Assembly: GCA_964349355.1 (NCBI GenBank)
Contig: CAYGFZ010000038.1
Location: 1 to 20,417 of the forward strand
Direction: 5' to 3'
DNA length: 20,417 bases
Source of the DNA: JAUVXE01 sp964349355
GTDB taxonomy: Bacteria; Actinomycetota; Coriobacteriia; Anaerosomatales; SLCP01
Shown: positions 7,090-15,019 of the stretch, piece after piece
Position numbering within the stretch: the first letter of the stretch is position 1
How the letters are laid out: each line of letters starts with the position of its first letter
Notes under the pieces: generated by a model
Databases searched by the model: none
Seen by the model: the letters and a program-made list of their open reading frames with translations, nothing else
Told to the model about the DNA's origin: nothing
Program-made: the position numbers and the translations under genes

Positions 7090-7443
7090 GGCGGAGTGGG
7101 CCTGTAAGCCGGATTCTGTCGAGAACGGTCATTTATCTGGGACCACGGTCGCCCGTGGCCTCTTGCGGGCTAACCCAAGCGTCGGTCGGGCCGACCTTGA
7201 TCGCTTCTATTCGCCCTTGCTCCAGGTGGGGTTTGCCAAGCCGCTACGTTGCCGCAACGCTGGTGCGCTCTTACCGCACCGTTTCAGCTTTTCTCCGACC
7301 GGTTAGGGTCGGAGAGTCTTCTTTTCTGTGGCACTTTCCGTCGGGTCGCCCCGCCCTGCCGTTAGCAGGCACCCTGCCCTGTGGAGTCCGGACTTTCCTC
7401 ACAGATCCTCATGCGATCCGCGCGACCGTTCGGCCCACTCCGG
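7090..7443 (-). ncRNA. rnpB: RNase P RNA
   Basis: This is the catalytic RNA that trims tRNA 5' leaders. On the minus strand the 5' part has the conserved GAGGAAAGTCCGG and the 3' part ACAGAATCCGGCTTACAGG. The P1 helix closes perfectly between GGAGTGGGCC (7441-7432) and GGCCCACTCC (7102-7093). The size, about 354 nt, fits a bacterial type A molecule. The end of the AAA+/VWA gene lies only about 5 nt from the 3' end on the opposite strand. Ends are set from P1 and the promoter, accurate to a few bases. Confidence 0.97.
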
Positions 7444-7448
7444 TTCCC

Positions 7449-7454
7449 ATTCTA
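7449..7454 (-). promoter_or_regulatory. -10 element of rnpB
   Basis: TAGAAT on the minus strand (7454-7449) lies 6-7 nt upstream of the 5' end predicted from the P1 helix, which supports both calls. The -35 is poorly conserved. Confidence 0.55.
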
Positions 7455-7499
7455 GCAGGTGGCGCGCCAGGTGCGTTGCGGAACCGGCGACATCTGAGA

Positions 7500-9200
7500 T
7501 CAGTCGGTATCGTGTCGTCCCTGTGCCTGCAGTTTCGCCCATGCATCCCTGAGGGTGAGCGCTCGGTTGAAAACGGGCGCATCGGGTGTCGAATCGATGT
7601 CGGCGCAGAAGTAGCCGAGTCTTTCGAACTGGACGCTCTCTCCGACGGGAAACTCGGCAAGAGACGGTTCGACGTAGCAGTTCCGCAGCACGGTCTCGGA
7701 GTCGGGGTTGAGGTCCTCGAACAGGTCCTGGCCGTCGGTATTCGGGTACGGGCTCTTGAGCAGGTGGTCGTAGAGCCGCACCTCTGCCGGCACCGCGTGG
7801 GCAGCCGATAGCCAGTGAAGTGTCGCTTTAGGGCGACGACCGTCGGGAGCACTTCCGCCGCGTGTGGACGGGTCGTAGGTGCAGCGTAGTTCAACGACTG
7901 CCCCGTCGGCATCCTTGACGACTTCATTACAGGTGACGAAGTACGCTGAGCGCAGCCGCACCTCGCGTCCCGGAGCGAGGCGGAAGAACTTCTTTGGAGG
8001 GTCTTCCATGAAGTCCTCACGTTCGATCCAGAGTTCGCGCGTGAACGGGACGAGACGGCTTCCCGCCGACGGATCTTCGGGGTTGTTGGTCACCTCGAGC
8101 TCTTCGAACGCATCCTCTGCGTAGTTCTCGATGACGACCTTGAGGGGGTTGAGGACTCCGAAACGACGGAGCGCGGTGCGGTTGAGAATGTCGCGCACGG
8201 CGTGATGTAGCATCTCGACCTCGACGACGCTGTCGGCTCTTGCCACTCCGATCATGGCGGCGAAATCTCGGATCCCCTCGGCGGGGAAGCCCCGACGTCG
8301 CAACCCCGAAAGGGTCGGCATCCGGGGATCGTCCCATCCGCGGACATGGCCCTCGTTCACCAGACGGAGAAGCACGCGCTTGGAGAGCACGGTGTGGGTG
8401 AGGTTGAGGCGCGCGAACTCGTACTGCCGCGGGCGCGAGGGGACCGGGAGGTTCTCGATGAACCAGTCGTAGAGCGGTCGGTGGTCCTGGAACTCCAGGG
8501 TACAGATGGAGTGGGTGATACCCTCGATGGCATCGGACTGTCCGTGGGCGAAGTCGTACGACGGATAGATGCACCACGCATCACCGGTACGTGGGTGCGT
8601 GGCATGCAGGATGCGGTAGATGACAGGATCGCGGAAGTTGATGTTAGGTGATGTCATGTCGATTTTCGCGCGCAGCACGCGAGAGCCGTTCGGGAACTCA
8701 CCTGCACGCATGCGGGTGAACAGATCGAGGTTCTCGGCGACCGTGCGCTCTCGCCACGGGCTCACTGTGCCCGGCTCGGTGAGTGTGCCGCGATGCTCAC
8801 GGATCTCATCAGCCGACAGGTCGTCGACGTAGGCCTTGCCGGCCTCGATAAGGTGGATCGCCCACTCGTATAGTTGCTCGAAGTAGTCCGAGGCGAAGTA
8901 GAGGTGCTTGCCCCAGTCGAACCCGAGCCAGCGGACGTCCGCTTCGATGGAGTCGATATACTCCTGCTCTTCCTTGATCGGGTTGGTGTCGTCGAAGCGC
9001 AGGTGGCATCGCCCACCGAACTCGTCGGCGATGCCGAAGTTCAGGCAGATCGACTTCGCGTGTCCGATGTGGAGGTAGCCGTTGGGCTCGGGAGGGAATC
9101 GGGTAACGACCGAGTCATGGAGGCCATCGCGCAGGTCGGAGGCGACGATCTCGCGGATGAAGTCTCCGCGTTGGGGTGAGGATGAGATATTGGTGTCCAT
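7500..9200 (-). CDS. glnS: Glutaminyl-tRNA synthetase
   Basis: This class I enzyme (566 residues) attaches glutamine directly to tRNA-Gln. PPEPNGYLHIGHAKS (36-50) contains the HIGH signature (44-47), and TVLSKR (270-275) is the KMSKS equivalent. WDDPRMPTLSGLRRRGF is typical of GlnRS rather than GluRS, and a two-domain anticodon-binding C terminus follows. ATG 9200 gives the family N terminus MDTNISSSPQRGDFIREIV. An in-frame start at 9341 would run through the tRNA-Glu gene and is rejected. No Shine-Dalgarno precedes the ATG. Candidate -10 elements TATGCT (9219-9214) or TATCCT (9214-9209) would give a very short or absent leader. GlnRS is unusual in Actinobacteria, which mostly make Gln-tRNA by GatCAB amidation, and is thought to have entered bacteria by transfer from eukaryotes. 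Confidence 0.98.
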   Translation of the reverse strand: MDTNISSSPQRGDFIREIVASDLRDGLHDSVVTRFPPEPNGYLHIGHAKSICLNFGIADEFGGRCHLRFDDTNPIKEEQEYIDSIEADVRWLGFDWGKHLYFASDYFEQLYEWAIHLIEAGKAYVDDLSADEIREHRGTLTEPGTVSPWRERTVAENLDLFTRMRAGEFPNGSRVLRAKIDMTSPNINFRDPVIYRILHATHPRTGDAWCIYPSYDFAHGQSDAIEGITHSICTLEFQDHRPLYDWFIENLPVPSRPRQYEFARLNLTHTVLSKRVLLRLVNEGHVRGWDDPRMPTLSGLRRRGFPAEGIRDFAAMIGVARADSVVEVEMLHHAVRDILNRTALRRFGVLNPLKVVIENYAEDAFEELEVTNNPEDPSAGSRLVPFTRELWIEREDFMEDPPKKFFRLAPGREVRLRSAYFVTCNEVVKDADGAVVELRCTYDPSTRGGSAPDGRRPKATLHWLSAAHAVPAEVRLYDHLLKSPYPNTDGQDLFEDLNPDSETVLRNCYVEPSLAEFPVGESVQFERLGYFCADIDSTPDAPVFNRALTLRDAWAKLQAQGRHDTD

Positions 9201-9208
9201 GGGGGCTG

Positions 9209-9219
9209 AGGATAGCATA
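9209..9219 (-). promoter_or_regulatory. Candidate -10 region of glnS
   Basis: The overlapping hexamers TATGCT (9219-9214) and TATCCT (9214-9209) lie between the tRNA terminator and the glnS ATG. With the second, transcription would begin within 1-3 nt of the ATG. No convincing -35 was seen, so read-through from upstream remains possible. Confidence 0.35.
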
Positions 9220-9230
9220 CGCGGCATCTG

Positions 9231-9273
9231 GAAGAATAAGGACGCCCCCCGCCAGAGTCGACAGGGGGCGTCC
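9231..9273 (-). terminator. Rho-independent terminator after the tRNA pair
   Basis: GGACGCCCCC and GGGGGCGTCC form a perfect 10-bp stem (9273-9264 with 9249-9240 on the minus strand) followed by TTATTCTT. It lies 10 nt past the tRNA-Glu 3' end and separates the tRNA transcript from glnS. Confidence 0.85.
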
Positions 9274-9282
9274 GTTATCTCT

Positions 9283-9358
9283 TGGTAGCCCGTACGGGAT
9301 TCGAACCCGTGATTTCCGCCTTGAGAGGGCGGCGTCCTCACCGCTAGACCAACGGGCC
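9283..9358 (-). tRNA. tRNA-Glu (anticodon CTC)
   Basis: The 76-nt gene folds as a standard cloverleaf. The acceptor strand GGCCCGT pairs with ACGGGCT, including a G1-U72 wobble. The anticodon arm is CCGCC-CTCTCAA-GGCGG (anticodon CTC) and the T arm ACGGG-TTCGAAT-CCCGT. The discriminator is A and the CCA end is encoded. It is 4 nt downstream of tRNA-Gln in the same transcript. Codon GAA would need a separate tRNA-Glu(TTC), not present here. Confidence 0.97.
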
Positions 9359-9362
9359 ATAC

Positions 9363-9438
9363 TGGCTGGGGTGCTAGGGCTCGAACCTAGACTCTCCGGA
9401 ACCAGAATCCGGCGTGTTGCCAGTTACACCACACCCCA
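9363..9438 (-). tRNA. tRNA-Gln (anticodon CTG)
   Basis: The acceptor arm is TGGGGTG with CACCCCA, including a weak U1-A72 pair of the kind recognised by GlnRS. The anticodon arm is CCGGA-TTCTGGT-TCCGG (anticodon CTG). The discriminator is G and CCA is encoded. It is the first gene of a two-tRNA transcript between gltX and glnS. Confidence 0.97.
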
Positions 9439-9471
9439 GTACGCACCTACCTTGCCAGGGCGCGGAGACAT

Positions 9472-9501
9472 ATATTACGGGGGGTGCGCCAGGCATGTCA
9501 A
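9472..9501 (-). promoter_or_regulatory. Strong promoter of the tRNA-Gln/tRNA-Glu transcript
   Basis: On the minus strand, consensus TTGACA (9501-9496) is followed 18 nt later by TAATAT (9477-9472). Transcription would start near 9465, leaving a leader of about 27 nt before tRNA-Gln. It is the best match to the sigma70 consensus in the window, as expected for stable RNA genes. Confidence 0.8.
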
Positions 9502-9523
9502 CCCGCAATAAACCCCTCTCGTG

Positions 9524-10993
9524 CTACTCCGTCAGCGTGCTTAGAGCAGTACGGATCCGTTCGAGAGACCGCTCCTTGCCGAGGAGTGAGAGCGATTCGA
9601 ACAAGGGGAGGCTCACCGTTGAGCCGGCCACGGCGACACGGACGGCCTGGAAGACGATCTTGGGCTTCAGGCCCGTCGTAGCGGGGACAGTGCGCAGCGC
9701 CTCTTCGATGGCGGCGGCAGAGAAGTCGGCGAGCTCACCGAGTACGACTGCGGTCGCATCGAGTGCGGCAGCAGCACCTTCCTTCTCGAGCACCTTGGTG
9801 CGCGCGGTCTCGTCGATGGTGACCGACTCGGCGAAGATGAAGGTCACCATCGGTACGATCTCGTCCAGGCGCTTAACGCGCTCGGATACCAGGGGAGCGA
9901 GTTCGCACAGCCACGCGCGGCGCTCCTCGGACACGTCCAGTCCGACGAGTCCCGCGGCGGCGAGCACCGGCACCATCCGGTCGACGAACTGATCGGTGGA
10001 GAGTTCTCGGATGTATACGCCGTTCATCCATTCGAGTTTCTCGGCGTCGAAGACGGCCGGGTTGCGGGAGACCCGGTCAAGGGAGAAGTTCGCAGCCAGA
10101 GTGTCGCGATCGATGATCGTGGTTCGGTCGTCGAGGGACCATCCGAGTAGCGTGAGGTAGTTCATGAGCGCCTCGGGCAGGTATCCCTCGGCGCGGTAAT
10201 CCTCGACCGAGGCGGCCCCATGACGTTTAGACAGTCGCTTGCCGTCAGCACCACGGATCATCGAGAGGTGCGCGAAGACAGGGACCGGAGCGCCTAGCGC
10301 CTCAAAGACGAGGATCTGGCGGGGGGTATTGGAGAGATGGTCGTCACCGCGGATGACATGCGTGATCGCCATCTCGACATCGTCGACGACTGTCGCGAAG
10401 TTGTAGGTCGGTGAGCCATCAGAGCGGGCTACGATGAAGTCGTCCATCACATCAGTGGCGAAGGTACTCTCCCCGCGGACCTCATCGACGAAGACGATGT
10501 CCCCGCGGTTGAGCGGGACTTTCAGGCGCCACGCGTGGGGGTCGCCTGCCCTGATGCGGGCGTCGACGTCGGCCGAGGGGAGATCCCGGCAGGAGCGATC
10601 GTAGCCCGAGGAGGTGCCCTCTGCGTGGGCAGCGTCGCGCTTCGCGGCGAGCGAGTCTGCGGAGCAGAAGCATGGGTAGAGCGAGCCGTCCGCTTTCAGC
10701 CGGAGAAGGGCAGCCTCGTAGGATGCGGTTCGTTGCGTCTGGAAGTAGGGCCCGTGGTCACCGCCCACTTCAGGCCCCTCATCCCAGTCGAGACCCAGCC
10801 AACGCAGGGCGGAGAATATGGCCTGAGTGTTCTTCTCGGTCGACCTTTCCGGATCCGTGTCGTCGATTCGAAGGATGAACGCACCGCCATGCCTGCGCGC
10901 GAACGCCCAGTTGTAGATCGCGGTACGGGCGCCACCGATATGCAGGTGACCGGTGGGACTCGGGGCGAATCGTACGCGGACGAGGTCGGACAC
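9524..10993 (-). CDS. gltX: Glutamyl-tRNA synthetase
   Basis: This class I synthetase (489 residues) charges tRNA-Glu; Glu-tRNA is also the precursor for C5-pathway heme synthesis. The HIGH-type motif is FAPSPTGHLHIGG near the N terminus, and the KMSKS-type motif is KRLSKR (about 252-257). Cys108, Cys110 and Cys135 suggest the GluRS zinc site. The GTG start at 10993 is preferred over ATG 11035 because AAGGAG (11004-10999) sits 5 nt upstream and the protein then begins SDLVRVRFAPSPTG, like other GltX. It is the first gene of the gltX / tRNA-Gln / tRNA-Glu / glnS array. With GlnRS present, this GluRS is expected to discriminate against tRNA-Gln, an inference not tested here. The gene diverges from metK across the riboswitch leader. 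Confidence 0.98.
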   Translation of the reverse strand: MSDLVRVRFAPSPTGHLHIGGARTAIYNWAFARRHGGAFILRIDDTDPERSTEKNTQAIFSALRWLGLDWDEGPEVGGDHGPYFQTQRTASYEAALLRLKADGSLYPCFCSADSLAAKRDAAHAEGTSSGYDRSCRDLPSADVDARIRAGDPHAWRLKVPLNRGDIVFVDEVRGESTFATDVMDDFIVARSDGSPTYNFATVVDDVEMAITHVIRGDDHLSNTPRQILVFEALGAPVPVFAHLSMIRGADGKRLSKRHGAASVEDYRAEGYLPEALMNYLTLLGWSLDDRTTIIDRDTLAANFSLDRVSRNPAVFDAEKLEWMNGVYIRELSTDQFVDRMVPVLAAAGLVGLDVSEERRAWLCELAPLVSERVKRLDEIVPMVTFIFAESVTIDETARTKVLEKEGAAAALDATAVVLGELADFSAAAIEEALRTVPATTGLKPKIVFQAVRVAVAGSTVSLPLFESLSLLGKERSLERIRTALSTLTE

Positions 10994-11064
10994 GAGGGCT
11001 CCTTGAGGACGGGTTCGATTGACGTCATCGTGCATGGTACCACCGCCGGTGACCAGAGCTCGTC

Positions 11065-11093
11065 TTCCCAGGCGTCTCGCAGCATGCTATCGT
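11065..11093 (+). promoter_or_regulatory. Candidate promoter of the metK leader
   Basis: TTCCCA (11065-11070) and TATCGT (11088-11093) are 17 nt apart and would start transcription about at the first base of the riboswitch P1 helix. The hexamers are weak, so placement rests mainly on the position of the aptamer. Confidence 0.4.
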
Positions 11094-11100
11094 GACCGTG

Positions 11101-11230
11101 CTCATCAAGAGGCGGCCGGTGACGGCCGCAGTGGGTGGAGGGACCGAGCCCTGTGAAGCCCCGGCAACCGGCGCGAAGAGTAGCGTACGGTGCCACGTCT
11201 CGGCAGGCATAAGATCGCCTGGAAGATGAG
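11101..11230 (+). promoter_or_regulatory. SAM-I (S-box) riboswitch aptamer
   Basis: The leader binds S-adenosylmethionine, the product of the gene it controls. P1 is CTCATC (11101-11106) with GATGAG (11225-11230). The conserved core GGTGGAGGGACCGAGCCC, TGAAGCC and GGCAACC follows the S-box consensus, including the kink-turn and pseudoknot region. GGTGCCA starts the P3/P4 side. P2 is extended by a GC-rich arm, GGCGGCCG with CGGCCGC. High SAM should stabilise P1 and allow the terminator to form, switching metK off. Confidence 0.93.
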
Positions 11231-11271
11231 GGCATATCGCGCAGCGTCTCTGGTGTCACCGCGCGAGAGGG

Positions 11272-11302
11272 CGCCCTGTCTGACCAGGCACGGGCGTTTT
11301 TT
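11272..11302 (+). terminator. SAM-controlled rho-independent terminator
   Basis: CGCCCTGTCT (11272-11281) pairs with AGGCA-c-GGGCG (11286-11296) with one bulged C, followed by six T (11297-11302). A competing antiterminator can be drawn: AGGGC (11229-11233, overlapping the P1 3' strand) with GCCCT (11273-11277), and CGCGC (11238-11242) with GCGCG (11261-11265). The two states are mutually exclusive, as in classic S-box switches. Confidence 0.88.
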
Positions 11303-11338
11303 CTTGGGCCGCGATACCGACGGATGATAGGAGACGGC

Positions 11339-12598
11339 ATGTCAGAGCGCGAGTACCTGTTCACCTCGGAGTCAGTCACCGAGGGGCACCCCGACAAGAT
11401 GTGTGATCAGATCTCGGATGCGATCGTCGATGCGATCTTTGCCCGGGAGATAGAGCTCTCAGAGGCAGGATTCTGTTCGCCTGCCGGAACCAAGGCCGAC
11501 CCCGGGTACGTCCGGGTCGCGTGCGAGACACTCATTACGACCGGACTCGTGGTGGTCTCAGGCGAGGTCCGCACCCATGCCTACATCGATATCCCGTCAG
11601 TGGTGCGAAGTGTCATCGAGGAGATCGGCTACACCCGTGCGAAGTACGGCTTCGACTCGGAGACGTGCGGCGTAATCACGACGATCCACGAGCAGAGTCC
11701 CGACATCGCACAGGGCGTGGACGAGTCATTCGAGGTCCAGCACGGCTTCAACGGCGACCCGATCGATCTTGTGGGCGCCGGGGACCAGGGCATGATGTTC
11801 GGATACGCATGCACCGAGACCACCTCGCTCATGCCGCTGCCGATCTACCTCGCACACCGCCTCGCAGAGCGTCTGACCGCAGTGCGCAAGGCCGGCGTCC
11901 TGCAGTATCTGCGACCTGACGGCAAGACGCAGGTCACAGTCCGCTACGTTGACGACAAGCCTGTGTCGGTGGAGAAGATTTTGATCTCCACTCAGCACGC
12001 CGATGGCGTAGACATCGAGGGGCTCCTCAAGCCCGACCTCGTCGAGCACGTCATCAAGCCGGTCTTCGAACTCGAGGGTATCGAGTATCACGAAGCCGAC
12101 ATCTATGTGAACCCGACCGGACGGTTCGTCATTGGCGGTCCGATGGGTGACACCGGCCTCACCGGCCGCAAGATTATCGTGGACACCTACGGCGGAATGG
12201 GCCGTCACGGCGGCGGAGCTTTCTCCGGGAAAGATTGCACGAAGGTGGACCGCTCCGCGACCTACGCCGCGCGCTGGGTGGCGAAGAACGTGGTCGCTGC
12301 GGGGCTTGCAGATCGTTGCGAGATCCAGCTCGCGTACGCGATCGGTGTCGCGAATCCGCTGTCGATCCTGGTCGAGACGTTCGGCACCGAGAAGGTCCCG
12401 GTCGCCGCGATCGAGAGTGCCGTCAACGAGGTGTTCGACCTTCGTCCGGGCGCAATCATCCGTGATCTCGACCTGCGCCGCCCGATCTACCGCAAGACCG
12501 CCGCATACGGTCACTTCGGTCGCGCGGACAAGGACTTCACGTGGGAGCGCACCGATCGCGCGGACGCGCTTGCCGAGGCAGCCGGACTCAACGGCTAG
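11339..12598 (+). CDS. metK: S-adenosylmethionine synthetase (methionine adenosyltransferase)
   Basis: This 419-residue cytoplasmic enzyme makes SAM from methionine and ATP. The N terminus has ESVTEGHPDKMCDQISDAIV with the His17, Asp19 and Lys20 region, GAGDQG (146-151), and the phosphate loop GGGAFSGKD (291-299). The residue after GKD is Cys300, where most homologues have Pro; this is a tolerated-looking variation near the loop, not a catalytic loss. ATG 11339 is chosen over ATG 11324 because AGGAG (11329-11333) lies 5 nt before it. The gene is directly controlled by the SAM-I riboswitch and attenuator in its leader, and a strong hairpin follows its stop. Confidence 0.98.
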   Translation: MSEREYLFTSESVTEGHPDKMCDQISDAIVDAIFAREIELSEAGFCSPAGTKADPGYVRVACETLITTGLVVVSGEVRTHAYIDIPSVVRSVIEEIGYTRAKYGFDSETCGVITTIHEQSPDIAQGVDESFEVQHGFNGDPIDLVGAGDQGMMFGYACTETTSLMPLPIYLAHRLAERLTAVRKAGVLQYLRPDGKTQVTVRYVDDKPVSVEKILISTQHADGVDIEGLLKPDLVEHVIKPVFELEGIEYHEADIYVNPTGRFVIGGPMGDTGLTGRKIIVDTYGGMGRHGGGAFSGKDCTKVDRSATYAARWVAKNVVAAGLADRCEIQLAYAIGVANPLSILVETFGTEKVPVAAIESAVNEVFDLRPGAIIRDLDLRRPIYRKTAAYGHFGRADKDFTWERTDRADALAEAAGLNG

Positions 12599-12616
12599 CA
12601 CCGATACGCGTGACCC

Positions 12617-12648
12617 GAAGGCCACCGGCACCGATGTCGGTGGCCTTC
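12617..12648 (+). terminator. Hairpin after metK, terminator-like
   Basis: GAAGGCCACCG (12617-12627) pairs perfectly with CGGTGGCCTTC (12638-12648), an 11-bp stem with a 10-nt loop. Only a poor T-tract (TGTATGCTT) follows, so termination may be partial and some transcripts may read into priA. Confidence 0.6.
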
Positions 12649-12650
12649 TG

Positions 12651-12656
12651 TATGCT
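12651..12656 (+). promoter_or_regulatory. Candidate -10 of priA
   Basis: TATGCT directly follows the metK hairpin, 36 nt before the priA start. The expected -35 falls inside the hairpin and is not recognisable. The same hexamer precedes glnS. Confidence 0.3.
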
Positions 12657-12692
12657 TGGCCGAGGAACACACGACTGCGAGAGGTGCAGCAG

Positions 12693-14915
12693 GTGCGGAT
12701 CGCGCGCGTCGCACTCGACATACCTGCCAGGGGGCTGACAGCAGCCTTCGACTACGATGTCCCGGACGAACTCGATGCATCGGTCGAGATCGGGGCCGGT
12801 GTCGTCGTGCCGTTCGGATCGCGTACCGTCGTCGGTCATGTCGTTGAGATTCTCGAAACGAGCGACGTGCCGGGGCGCAGGGACCTTCTCGCGGTCGTAT
12901 CTCCACCCCGTTTCGATGCGATCGCCGCGCAACTCGCTTCTCAGATCGCCAACGAGTATGCGGCACCGCTCTCCGAAGCAGTACGGTTGTTCCTGCCACC
13001 CGGCGGTGTTCCCAAGGCGATCGTCGACTCGGATGGCTGGCGGTTGAGCACACCTACGGTGGCGCCCGTGGAGGAGCGTGTCGTCGAACTCGCCGATAAA
13101 TGCACGTTCCAACCCTCGGCTACGGCGCATCGTCAGCGTGCGGTACTCGACGCCCTGGGTGCCGGGCCCGTCACGATCGGTGAGCTGACGGCGTCTCTCG
13201 GTCAGGTCTCCTCGGTGCTCTCCCGTCTGGAGGAGGCCGGTGCTGTGACCATCATCTCCCGGCGCCGGTTTCGAGACCCGTCGCTTCACGTGCGTCCCGC
13301 CCCGCGTCACGAGACTTTGTCGGACGGGCAGCAAGCAGCGCTCGAGGCGATAGCATCTGCACGGCCAGGCGACCGGGTCCTGCTCGACGGAGTGACCGGC
13401 TCAGGGAAGACCGAGGTCTATCTTCGCGCGATCGAGGACGTGTGCGAACGTGGTCTTCGCGCGATCGTCCTCGTCCCCGAGATATCACTCACTCCGCAGA
13501 CCGTCGGTCGCTTCCGTGCCCGGTTCGGGGATCGGGTGGGAGTCGTCCACAGTCGGCTTTCGGCGGGGGAGAGACTCGACCAGTGGGAACGGATCGCAAC
13601 CGGTCATGCCAGGGTCGTTGTGGGGGCGAGGTCTGCACTCTTCGCTCCCGTCTCCGATCTCGGCCTGATCGTGATCGACGAGGAACATGAGTCCTCCTAC
13701 AAGCAGTCCTCGGCCCCTCGCTATCATGCGCGAAGGGTCGCAGGGTGGCTCGCCGAGGCGAGGGGAGCAGTCCTTGTTTTAGGCAGTGCGACGCCTGCAC
13801 TCGAGACCAGGGCTGCTGTCGAGCGGGGAGTCGTGACCCGGGTAGAGATGCCCGAACGCGTTGGCGGCGGTCGACCGCCAGCCGTCGAGATAGTCGACCT
13901 CGGCGCCGAGTTTCTCGGAGGGAACCGCTCGATGTTCTCCCGGCGACTGGTAGCCGAACTCAAAGGCGTTCAAGAGCGAGGAGAGAAAGCGGTCCTTTTT
14001 CTCAACCGCAGAGGGTTCGCATCGTTCCTCCTGTGTCGTGAGTGCGGTCATGTCCCGGGCTGCGAGCGATGCTCCACATCGCTGACGTTCCACGAGACCG
14101 GCCCGCGTCTGATGTGCCATCACTGCGGGGTACGTAGATCGGTCCCGCCCCAGTGTACAGAGTGCCGCAGTCCGTACTTGAGGAGGTTCGGGGCTGGTAC
14201 CCAGCGCGTTGCAAGCGATCTAGAGTCCGTCGTCCCGGAGCTGGCGGTTGTCCGTATGGATGCCGATACCACTTCGGCCAAAGGGGGACACGAGACCCGT
14301 CTCGCCGAGTTCGAGGCACTGAAAAGCGGCGTACTGGTCGGGACGCAGATGGTCGCCAAGGGGCTTGACTACCCCGAAGTCACCCTCGTGGGAGTGATCA
14401 GTGCAGATACGACCATCCACCTGCCCGACTTTCGATCGGGCGAGCGTACATACCAGATGCTTGAACAGGTCGCAGGTCGTGCGGGCCGAGGTGAACGTGC
14501 GGGTACCGTCGTGATCCAGACGTACTGGCCCGAACACCCCGCCATCCGGGCTGTGGCGACACATGACCCTTCGCTCTTCTACGGCCCCGAGGTCGAAGCG
14601 CGAAGGGAACTCCGCTTCCCCCCCTACGGGCGACTTGCGAACGTTCTGGTGACCGCCGCGAGTGAGGATTCGGCCCGCGCACAGGCAGCCAAGATAGCAG
14701 AGGCCCTCGTCGCGCGCGCAGAGCAGAACTGGGAAGTCCTCGGCCCGGTCCCGGCGCCGCTGGCAAGGATCAAAGGCCGCTTCCGGTGGCACGTCCTGGT
14801 CAAGGGGCCACCCGCCGCAGGCCTTCCCTCTGCTGTACGAGAGGCTCTTGAGACGATTCGGGCCGTAGACGGCGTCTCGGTGGCTCCCGACATCGATCCG
14901 CTCGATCTCCTCTAA
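12693..14915 (+). CDS. priA: Primosomal protein N' (replication-restart helicase)
   Basis: PriA (740 residues) reloads the replisome at stalled forks. The N-terminal DNA-binding region (about 1-200) starts VRIARVALDIPARGLTAAFD. Walker A is GVTGSGKT (233-240) and Walker B DEEH (329-332). Eight zinc-binding cysteines are present: 448, 451, 457, 460, 475, 478, 488 and 491. The later helicase motif QVAGRAGRG is also intact. GTG 12693 is chosen because GAGAGG (12679-12684) lies 8 nt upstream; GTG 12684 is an alternative. Longer in-frame extension into metK is a shadow. Many high-GC Actinobacteria carry PriA with degenerate ATPase motifs, while this one keeps all of them. The gene opens the conserved priA-def-fmt-rsmB order. 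Confidence 0.96.
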   Translation: MRIARVALDIPARGLTAAFDYDVPDELDASVEIGAGVVVPFGSRTVVGHVVEILETSDVPGRRDLLAVVSPPRFDAIAAQLASQIANEYAAPLSEAVRLFLPPGGVPKAIVDSDGWRLSTPTVAPVEERVVELADKCTFQPSATAHRQRAVLDALGAGPVTIGELTASLGQVSSVLSRLEEAGAVTIISRRRFRDPSLHVRPAPRHETLSDGQQAALEAIASARPGDRVLLDGVTGSGKTEVYLRAIEDVCERGLRAIVLVPEISLTPQTVGRFRARFGDRVGVVHSRLSAGERLDQWERIATGHARVVVGARSALFAPVSDLGLIVIDEEHESSYKQSSAPRYHARRVAGWLAEARGAVLVLGSATPALETRAAVERGVVTRVEMPERVGGGRPPAVEIVDLGAEFLGGNRSMFSRRLVAELKGVQERGEKAVLFLNRRGFASFLLCRECGHVPGCERCSTSLTFHETGPRLMCHHCGVRRSVPPQCTECRSPYLRRFGAGTQRVASDLESVVPELAVVRMDADTTSAKGGHETRLAEFEALKSGVLVGTQMVAKGLDYPEVTLVGVISADTTIHLPDFRSGERTYQMLEQVAGRAGRGERAGTVVIQTYWPEHPAIRAVATHDPSLFYGPEVEARRELRFPPYGRLANVLVTAASEDSARAQAAKIAEALVARAEQNWEVLGPVPAPLARIKGRFRWHVLVKGPPAAGLPSAVREALETIRAVDGVSVAPDIDPLDLL

Positions 14916-14942
14916 GGCAGGCATCGGATGGGTCGGGTGCTG

Positions 14943-14948
14943 TAGAAT
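14943..14948 (+). promoter_or_regulatory. Candidate -10 of the def-fmt-rsmB operon
   Basis: TAGAAT lies in the 104-nt gap after priA, the only large gap in this cluster. No -35 match is visible. A leader of about 70 nt would remain, in which I see no structured element. Confidence 0.35.
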
Positions 14949-15019
14949 ACCGGCAGGATTGTTGCTTGTTTTACTGACTGCTATACGCCAACGCCGACCT
15001 TTGAGAGGCTACTCCAGCA

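Noticed and set aside
9201..9341. N-terminal extension of glnS to the start at 9341
   Set aside because: It would run through tRNA-Glu and its terminator; the family N terminus begins at ATG 9200.
12132..12692. Upstream extension of the priA frame into metK
   Set aside because: metK is certain in this stretch; PriA homology starts at VRIARVALD and a Shine-Dalgarno precedes GTG 12693.
11726..12721. 331-codon minus-strand frame opposite metK
   Set aside because: Antisense to a fully conserved metK, with no family signature, and it crosses the metK hairpin.
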